From Epinephelus fuscoguttatus (taxonomy: Eukaryota > Chordata > Actinopteri > Perciformes > Serranidae), in assembly GCF_011397635.1 (NCBI RefSeq), contig NC_064755.1:38918059-38982058 (forward strand): a DNA stretch of 64,000 bases, read 5' to 3'. The first letter of the stretch is position 1. Each line of letters opens with the position of its first letter. Made by a program: the position numbers and the translations under genes. Below are positions 59,801 through 64,000 of the stretch, one piece after another. The notes under the pieces are model-generated. The model saw only the letters and a list, made by a program, of their open reading frames with translations, was not told the DNA's origin and searched no databases.

Positions 59801-62401
59801 AACAAATGGCTGGAAATTGGAAAGTTGGAAAGTTTGTGTGAAAGGAATTAAAAACTTGTCCCTTATAGACACCTGTTCCAAATGTTTAGCGGTTAAGTTC
59901 AGTGATTGAAGCAAATAAATTTCCCCCTTGGAGATTAATAAAGTATATAAAAAATAAAGAAAAAATAAAAAAAATAAATATTGATTGTGTTTGTTGGAAA
60001 CGGGGCTTAACTCAATATCATTGTGGCTCAATAATGATCGAGGGTCACAGAAAACAAATTCGACATCCACAGTCACACAGTATTCTCTCCTGTCACGAGA
60101 CACTGTGGGGACATCCACTCATCTCATTATTCTTCTTTCCACATGTCAATAACACATCTGCTGTCTGAGTTTTTATCTCTGTTACAGTAGTAACAATTGA
60201 AAGAAAGAAGATCAATATAACAGCTGATTCATAACTAATATATGGTTGTGTATTTAATGATGTATTCAGGCAAACAGAGTGACACATAAAGAAACCACAC
60301 AGAGAAAGTCAGGATTCTATTCAGACAGAAATAAAATCTGTGTTAACCTGTTTTCTGTCAGGCCGGTTCCTGGAGATGCACATGTACATGACGTCAGCTC
60401 TCAGTAAGAACGACATGAAGGCCATCGGCCTGCAAATGGCGCTGGACCTGCTGGCCAAGAAGGAGAAGAGAGACTCCATCACCGGACTGAGGACCAGAAC
60501 CCAACCTGGACGCCCTGAGTGGGGGAAGGTGAGGACACTCTGTCATGTGGTGTGCTGAAGACAGTCAATGTGGTGATCATAATTAAACAGAAGAGTATCA
60601 AAGTGCAACGTTCCATATATATCATGTAGTCTAGGGCTGCCACTAATGGTTATTTCAATTATTGATTCATCTATACATTTCTTTAATTAACTGATTAATC
60701 CTTTAGTTAATAAAATATCAGGAAATAGTGACACAAGCTGACGTCTTTAAATGTTCTGTTTTGTCTAGCAGGTAAAACTTAAACCTGCCACAGACCAGTT
60801 TTTAATAACGTTTAACTTAAACCTACTGTAGACCCGCATTAACTGAGGTCATCAAGTGCATTCATGTGAAAGAGGCGGGGGTGTTAATTACGAGTGACAT
60901 CATCAGAACCATGAATGAAGTAGGCTGCTTCACATGATATGTGATGAAACAGTACCTAAAGTGTGTATGACTGCAAGACACTACAATATAAGTGGTGTGG
61001 GATGTGAATGATAGTCTGTACTGTTATTACGGAAAATGTTGAAGCATTAAAAATACCATACAAAAATTCATTGTTGGCCAAGATTTTAATTACGTTTAGT
61101 TATCACTGAGCTATATGTGACATTAGTGCTTTTTTGCTGTTTAGTCGGATGATGACATACTTATACTATGACTTTTTTCCCGCTATTTTTGATGACGTAC
61201 TATTTTATGACCTTTTTTTTTGCAATTTTTGAAGACATACTATACTACGACGTTGTTTTGTGATTTTTGATGACGTGCTATACTATGATTTTTTTCTGCA
61301 ATTTTTGACGACCTACTATACTATGATTTTTTTCCCTGCAATTTTTAGACTGACATTTTTTCGTGATTTTTGATGACATACTATACTACAATGTTTTTTC
61401 ATGATTTTTGATGACGTGCTATACTATGACATTTTTCACCATTTTTGACGACAAACTATACTATTAAGTTTTTTGTGATATTTGACAACATACTATACTA
61501 TGGCATTTTTTTACGCAATTTTTAACGACATACTATACCTTGACTTTTTTTTGCAATTTTTGACGTCATACTATTGTATGATTTTTTTTTCACAATTTTT
61601 GATTACATACTACAGTGTTTCATGATTTTTGATGACATACTATGCTATGACTTTTTTTCTCAACTTTTGATGACATACTATTCTGACTTTTTTTTCTGCA
61701 ATTTTTGATGACATACTATACTGCAACGTTTTTACCCGATTATTTAAACAACATGTACGTTTTTTTCTCCACAATTCTTAGCAACAAAATATACTATGAA
61801 GTTTTTTCGTGATATTTGACGACATACTATACTACGACCTTTTTTTTGCAATTTTCAACCACATACTATACACTATAGCGTTTTTTCGTAATTTTTGACA
61901 AACATGGTAGACTATGACTTTTTTTTTCACAATTTTTGACAACAAACTTTAGTAAGCTATAGTAAATCCAACAGAACATTAGTTATTTATGTCTAATAGT
62001 ACAGAATGTTGTAATAATTGAATGTACACAATTTTACTATTTCATGTTACTATCGTAGAGGTGAGGCCTACTATCGTGTTTGTCCCTCATCGATTTGAGC
62101 CTTTAAAGAGGGGGTGCACTTAAATATATAAAATATCAATAACATAAATATAAATGTGTATGACTTCTTTGTGTCTATGAAGCACGTTGGTCATATTTTC
62201 TTTTCACCAGCGGTTGTTCAGTCTCCAGGTCTCTAATGAATCAGGTGATGTGTTTGTGTGTGTGGTCAGGTGTTTCAGAAGGTGTCGGAGGAGAATAAAG
62301 GAAAAGTCCACGTGTTTTACTGCGGCGCTCCTGCTCTGGCTAAAGTCATCAAAGCTCAGTGTGAACACTTCAGCTTCAACTTCTACAAGGAGAACTTCTG
62401 A
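38153..62401 (+). CDS. nox5: NADPH oxidase 5, complete 16-exon coding sequence
   Basis: Coding exons: 38153-38272, 42304-42454, 43028-43238, 43946-44183, 44439-44592, 44851-45023, 47659-47841, 48664-48796, 49951-50093, 50468-50671, 52888-52932, 53726-53850, 54548-54632, 54730-54829, 60362-60528, 62270-62401. All junctions are GT/AG and all phases close, giving 787 residues (human about 765). The start is [20 protein letters not shown], matching the short-form NOX5 N-terminus, and the end is YKENF, where NOX enzymes end in a conserved Phe. Function, from the family: calcium-activated transmembrane electron transfer from NADPH through FAD and two haems to oxygen, producing superoxide without the p22phox/p47phox subunits. 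The gene looks intact. Intron 14 (5.5 kb) hosts a TRIM-type sequence and several repeats. Confidence 0.95.
38599..41266. mobile_element. 2.7-kb fold-back element with arms of about 1.25 kb
   Basis: The left arm (about 38599-39850) and right arm (about 40033-41266) are inverted copies: ACGGAGTATTAGGGCCACAT at the left end mirrors ATGTGGCCCTAATACTCCGT at the right, and ACCGGCAGCGTGCCGATTCT mirrors AGAATCGGCACGCTGCCGGT. The spacer is about 180 bp. The outer part of each arm is a tandem repeat of a unit like GAATAAAGTCGTAATATTACGA (38640-38900 and 40918-41220). There is no transposase. It fills most of nox5 intron 1. Confidence 0.85.
41400..42190. mobile_element. PIF/Harbinger transposon deletion derivative
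   Basis: The minus strand (42025-41786) encodes [17 protein letters not shown] and then [20 protein letters not shown], the N-terminus of a Harbinger transposase. The + strand at 41698 encodes [17 protein letters not shown], the start of the MADF-type DNA-binding partner these elements carry. Both genes are cut and meet head to head, so the middle is deleted. The end sequence GGCCCTGATTGCACAGAAAG resembles a terminal repeat. Confidence 0.65.
42553..42690 (-). repeat. Dispersed repeat, copy B (inverted relative to 11080-11255)
   Basis: AGAGCACCAAATGTGGATTA and AAAGATCTTCAGTAGGAACC are reverse complements of parts of the copy in rpgrip1l intron 6. Confidence 0.55.
43255..43800. repeat. AT-rich low-complexity tract (TTATTATT-type)
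   Basis: About 550 bp of interrupted TTATTA units between nox5 exons 3 and 4. Confidence 0.9.
45611..45772 (-). mobile_element. Terminal fragment of a Tc1-like element
   Basis: CTCACCGACCACTTCTATTA and GGTACACCTTGCTAGTACC, then ATTCAACAAGGTGCTGG, match the end of the Tc1 family present at 21520-23203. This copy keeps the outer terminal repeat that the other one lacks and has only about 160 bp. Confidence 0.8.
45910..46590. repeat. Nested inverted-repeat cluster in nox5 intron 6
   Basis: Outer arms at about 45920-45985 and 46510-46585 are imperfect inverted copies (ATACAAAGTGTTTTTAAAGA versus AACACTTTGTTTAAAAGTCC on the other strand). Inside lie three hairpins in a row: 46001-46034/46039-46072 (34 bp, 4-base loop), 46146-46170/46182-46206 and 46271-46306/46315-46349. 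A further pair is at 46238-46261/46458-46481 (CAGAGCTGCTCACACGTCTG). No coding. Confidence 0.8.
46638..46790. repeat. CA and ATT microsatellites
   Basis: A CA run at 46638-46688 and an ATT run at 46757-46790 in nox5 intron 6. The rest of this intron, to 47658, shows nothing recognisable. Confidence 0.9.
47843..47945. mobile_element. hAT-like repeat fragment starting at the nox5 exon 7 donor
   Basis: TAGGGATGCACCGGAGCGA at 47843, then GGGTATCGGCCGATACA, matches the end of a common vertebrate/teleost hAT-type repeat with TAGGGATGCACCGAT termini and TATCGG motifs. It begins one base inside the intron. Confidence 0.6.
48002..48463. mobile_element. Inverted-repeat element, arms of about 200 bp
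   Basis: The arms 48002-48198 and 48264-48463 are reverse complements with scattered differences; TATGTCGGGGCTTCAGGACA and its complement sit near the 65-bp spacer. Both arms, read outwards, encode [17 protein letters not shown]. The right flank CACTATCCCTTTAA resembles a common teleost MITE end. It lies in nox5 intron 7. Confidence 0.7.
48840..49340. other. nox5 intron 8, no feature seen
   Basis: AT-rich intronic sequence with no recognisable repeat or exon. Confidence 0.5.
49350..49776 (+). mobile_element. LINE 3' end (L2/Rex-like)
   Basis: The + strand reads [18 protein letters not shown] and [17 protein letters not shown] to a stop, then ends GGTGCTTTATAAATAAAGTT with an ATT microsatellite tail (49742-49776). 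It is 5'-truncated. Confidence 0.75.
50094..50440. repeat. CA microsatellite plus dispersed AACCCTAA-containing repeat
   Basis: A CA run (50099-50157) starts a few bases after the exon 9 donor. It is followed by GTGAGGACCCTCATTGACAT and several CCTAACCCT segments, typical of a teleost repeat that ends in AAAATGTCCTCACTTTTC. It is not telomeric. Confidence 0.65.
50819..50857. repeat. TA microsatellite, left part (continues at 52484-52510)
   Basis: About 19 TA units abut the left Tc1 end, and about 13 more follow the right end. The element likely split one array, as Tc1 elements target TA. Confidence 0.9.
50858..52483 (-). mobile_element. Tc1-like transposon, nearly complete, frameshifted transposase
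   Basis: Long terminal inverted repeats: ACAGTACAGGCCAAAAGTTT on the left mirrors the right end, and similarity extends roughly 260 bp. The minus-strand transposase is split. The N-terminal part (52076-51633, [18 protein letters not shown], with the HTH domains and an RPRKGRPRV motif) ends by frameshift just after KQKRFE. The catalytic part (51618-51022) has [20 protein letters not shown] and [18 protein letters not shown], so all three DDE residues remain. It is inserted in a TA microsatellite in nox5 intron 10. Confidence 0.92.
52952..53320. mobile_element. hAT-like repeat end
   Basis: AGGGCTGCCCCCGACTAAGA, followed by several AGTCGAC motifs, is the end of a common teleost hAT-type repeat. 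The far end is unclear; 53320-53700 holds another unidentified repeat with GGCGCCCCCTATTGACCG. Confidence 0.5.
53960..54090 (+). mobile_element. LINE 3' tail
   Basis: GAAAAGCACTTTGAAACTTT, then TTGCTTTATAAACAATGTTT and an ATT run, is the usual LINE 3' end. No coding part remains. Confidence 0.55.
54846..55095 (-). mobile_element. LINE reverse-transcriptase fragment
   Basis: The minus strand encodes [20 protein letters not shown] and then [17 protein letters not shown], a pattern near the C-terminus of fish non-LTR reverse transcriptases. The following 55100-55980 shows no gene; it leads into the TRIM copy. Confidence 0.6.
55986..57220 (+). pseudogene. Intronless TRIM-type (RING/B-box/coiled-coil/PRY) sequence in nox5 intron 14, SPRY broken
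   Basis: One open frame runs from just after an in-frame TAA (55983-55985) to a stop at 57039-57041. It encodes a RING ([12 protein letters not shown], then [10 protein letters not shown], then CPDC), a B-box 2 ([20 protein letters not shown]), a Glu-rich coiled coil and the PRY start ([19 protein letters not shown]). The first RING Cys is only seven codons after the TAA and no ATG precedes it; the first ATG (56172) lies beyond the RING. After FNSGTHS the middle of SPRY is missing. The SPRY end ([17 protein letters not shown] to PLKILP) continues in another frame, starting near 57038. Family: zinc-binding protein A33/NF7-like TRIM proteins, E3 ubiquitin ligases expanded in fish. The absence of introns suggests a retrocopy. 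It could still yield a truncated protein, or gain its start from an upstream exon. Confidence 0.75.
57213..57552 (+). repeat. GAT/GCT trinucleotide repeat, reads as poly-Asp/Ala after the TRIM SPRY end
   Basis: About 340 bp of GAT, GAA and GCT triplets follow the SPRY remnant in frame with it and extend that frame by more than 110 Asp, Glu and Ala codons to a stop near 57580. On the opposite strand it reads as poly-His or poly-Ile. It is most simply a microsatellite at the end of the copy. Confidence 0.85.
57870..57998 (+). mobile_element. LINE-type 3' tail with AGT/ATT microsatellite
   Basis: GAAGTGTCTTTGAGTATTCT and GAAAAGCGCTATATAAATCT end in TAG/TTA triplets (57950-57998). Confidence 0.55.
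57999..58380 (+). mobile_element. tRNA-derived SINE, near full length
   Basis: GGGCGGCACGGTGGTGTGGT opens a tRNA-like head with an A-box-like TGGTTAGCAC and B-box GGTTCGATCCC. The body contains TTTGCATGTTCTCCCCGTGT and GGGATAGGCTCCAGCCCCCC, a very common teleost repeat, and the tail is GAATGAATGAATGAA. It lies in nox5 intron 14. Confidence 0.85.
58677..59635. mobile_element. PiggyBac-like nonautonomous element with internal inverted and tandem units
   Basis: TTAA flanks both sides (58677-58680 and 59632-59635). The ends CCCTCGTGT and ACACAAGGG are inverted. The body is about six units of roughly 165 bp, each with a GTCACAGGGGGGTGATTTTT-type block, a CATGAAAATCCATTATTTGA block and GGACATTTTTGTCCACTTGA. 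Units left of about 59040 are inverted relative to those on the right, so open frames occur on both strands. No transposase. Confidence 0.8.
59905..59965 (+). mobile_element. Retroelement 3' tail
   Basis: TTTCCCCCTTGGAGATTAAT, then AAAGTATATAAAA, is the shared tail of teleost SINEs and LINEs; A-rich sequence follows. Confidence 0.5.
61140..61950. repeat. AT-rich minisatellite, about 40-bp unit
   Basis: About 18 diverged units share GACGACATACTATACTATGA followed by a T run and GCAATTTTTGA. It lies in nox5 intron 15. No coding. Confidence 0.85.
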
Positions 62402-62440
62402 GGTCACCTGCTGTTCAACACACAACTCCTGCTGCGTCTC

Positions 62441-62448
62441 CCTGTGTG

Positions 62449-62492
<44 letters not shown>

Positions 62493-62502
62493 TGTGTGTG
62501 CG
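62441..62502. repeat. nox5: GT/GTGC microsatellite in the nox5 3' UTR
   Basis: A GT run passes into TGCG units, 40 bp after the nox5 stop. The long open frames across it on both strands are shadows. Confidence 0.9.
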
Positions 62503-62669
62503 CACCATTGCTTTGTACCCTGTTTTTTTTTTTTCTCCCAGCAGCTCCATGACGACCGTCTGTGTTGTGTTTCCTGCCTGTTTGTTGGACAGTAGAAGAA
62601 TACTTATCATGTTCATCTGTCATCATAAACATAAAGTACCTATGTCGATGTGTAGCAAATTAATCAGGT

Positions 62670-62675
62670 AATAAA
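62670..62675 (+). terminator. nox5: Candidate nox5 poly(A) signal
   Basis: An AATAAA lies about 270 bp after the nox5 stop, downstream of a GT/GC microsatellite in the 3' UTR and before an ATT repeat. It is the first good hexamer after the stop. Confidence 0.45.
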
Positions 62676-62959
62676 TAATAATTATTATTATTATTAAAGG
62701 ATAATTCCCTCTGATCTCTTCACTGATCCAGTCAGTCTTCATCACATCACAATTCATCACATTTCAGGTGGTGTTAATTTAATATTTGTGGAACCTTCTC
62801 GAGTGTGTGTACTCAGTCCTTTCCTACATTTCCCAGAGTGCATCTCAGAAATCCACAGGGAGGCAGCTCTCTGTGATATTATAATGGTTCATACATGTGA
62901 GCCACCCCAGGGGTAAGATCATAACCTGTACATTACCATTACCTTACTGTTTTCGGGCT

Positions 62960-63340
62960 GTACATCCGTCTGTCCCATTCTTGTGATTGCAATATCTTAT
63001 GAGCGCCTCAGGGGAATTTTTTTCAAATTTGGCACAAACATACACTTGGACTCAGCAACACAATTAATAAATTTTGGCAGTCAAAGGTCAAGGTCACTGT
63101 GACCCTGCATCTATCTCATTTTCGTGAATGGGATTTCTCAAGAAAGCCTCGGGAGATTCCTCAAGTTTGGCACAAACGCCCACTTGAACTAAATTTGGTG
63201 GTCAAAGGTCACTGTGACCTTGCAAAACACGTTTATGGCCATAACTCAAGAATATATATGCTAATTATGACAAAATTCCACACAAATGTCGAATAGGATG
63301 TAATAAGAATAAGAATAATGAAGTGATGACGGTTTATAAC
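62960..63340 (+). repeat. Dispersed repeat with duplicated GTCAAAGGTCA blocks
   Basis: Two diverged units of about 110 bp share CAAGTTTGGCACAAAC-type and GTCAAAGGTCACTGTGACC blocks, a common teleost repeat. Both contain AGGTCA half-sites by chance of sequence. Confidence 0.55.
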
Positions 63341-63674
63341 CAAATGGTGATTTAGGGCCACCAGTGCTCCACCCAGTTTTGTTTTGGCAAGGTTCTGGAA
63401 ACATCAATAAGTCCAAACTGGTAGATAAAATTTCTGCACAATTACATCTATGCAGTGTTTCACTTAACTCTTGAGATATCAGTCTATTTGACCTTCATTT
63501 TATAGATTCAGCACAGTGAAGATATATATTTTATCCTTAATATCTTTAGTACTAGTGTTAAACATTAGCATAATGCACATTTTTATTTTTATGTTATTGC
63601 TTTTTTACATACTTTCATTTCATACTCTCCTTACTTTTTAGAATTAGCTATTCTTTACATCAGAGTGACTAATG

Positions 63675-63730
63675 AATCATAATTTCCCCTTGGGGATCAA
63701 TAAAGTATTTTTGATTCTGATTCTGATCAG
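63675..63730 (+). mobile_element. LINE 3' tail
   Basis: AATTTCCCCTTGGGGATCAA, then TAAAGTATTTTTGATTC with GATTCT repeats, is a typical non-LTR retroelement 3' end. The window's last 270 bp show nothing else. Confidence 0.6.
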
Positions 63731-64000
63731 ATCATCCAAAAGGTCAAAGGTCATCTTCACTGTGGCATCATAATCACTGTGGGGGAGTTTAAGTTGATTT
63801 TAAAGGATTGAGAAATTTGCTCTTTTAGTCAATGTGACTGTTCCTAAATCATTTTAGAAATTGTACTCAAATAATATTTATTCTTGTCCTGACCTTGTAT
63901 CTTGTGTTAATTGCATACTGTGGTTTTAATCATTTGTTGTGTGTGACAGTTGTATATGTCTGTCTTGTAACACTATTTTATGCTGCCCTCTTGGCCAGGT

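Larger units (their letters stand above)
48664..62401 (+). other. nox5: nox5 exons 8-16: FAD/NADPH dehydrogenase domain
   Basis: Exon 8 carries the FAD motif [10 protein letters not shown] (His443). Exon 12 carries the NADPH-site motifs DGPYGTP (from residue 589) and GAGIGITPF (609-617). Exon 14 has [15 protein letters not shown], exon 15 has [20 protein letters not shown] and exon 16 has [11 protein letters not shown] before the C-terminal Phe. Exon 9 has [14 protein letters not shown], the basic loop that in human NOX5 carries PKC-type phosphorylation sites. Exon 10 (50468-50671, residues 503-570) adds 68 acidic, Pro-rich residues with little human counterpart; its donor GTCCCG is weak. Confidence 0.88.

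Noticed and set aside
62204..62632. 142-codon minus-strand open frame
   Set aside because: It lies antisense to the last nox5 exon and the microsatellite of its 3' UTR.
63150..63215. Nuclear-receptor response elements (AAGGTCA)
   Set aside because: They are part of a dispersed repeat and there is no regulatory context.

Overview
This is vertebrate, almost certainly teleost fish, genomic DNA. Coding exons are short and separated by introns of about 0.1-5.5 kb with canonical GT/AG ends. The repeats are typical of teleosts: Tc1, hAT, piggyBac-like and Harbinger DNA transposons, L2/Rex-like LINE tails, a Penelope-like fragment, a tRNA-derived SINE and many CA/AT microsatellites. I cannot name the species. 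No prokaryotic features are expected and none were seen.

Layout. Positions 1-5550 are a gene-poor 5' flank with LINE and SINE fragments and no confident exon. A promoter-like segment with NRF1- and ZNF143-type motifs lies at about 5560-5680 and ends in a splice donor. Gene 1, rpgrip1l (ciliary transition-zone protein), is on the + strand: 25 coding exons from 6568 to 31085. I traced every exon; the phases join without a break into a predicted 1283-residue protein. Its introns hold a nested transposon stack (19915-23353), piggyBac-like and hAT-like MITEs, two LINE 3' ends and a Penelope fragment. Positions 31086-38150 are intergenic, with poly(A) signals, a minisatellite with a 185-bp higher-order period, and a possible 5' leader exon of the next gene.

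Gene 2, nox5 (calcium-activated NADPH oxidase 5), is also on the + strand: 16 coding exons from 38153 to 62401, predicted 787 residues. It has EF-hands, six membrane segments with the haem histidines, and the FAD and NADPH motifs. Its introns carry a 2.7-kb fold-back element with arms of about 1.25 kb, a Harbinger remnant, a cluster of nested hairpins, a Tc1 copy inserted in a TA microsatellite, and a same-strand intronless TRIM-type sequence that lacks a visible start and has a broken SPRY domain. There is also a piggyBac-like element with internal repeats and an AT-rich minisatellite. Positions 62402-64000 are 3' UTR and repeats.

The two main genes act in different processes, cilium gating and calcium-triggered superoxide production. 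They are neighbours in tandem, with no sign of shared function. I found no new multi-gene system. The most unusual items are the long fold-back element in nox5 intron 1, a nox5 splice donor that seems to use the end of a hAT-like repeat, the TRIM copy ending in an Asp/Ala repeat, and the hairpin cluster in nox5 intron 6.
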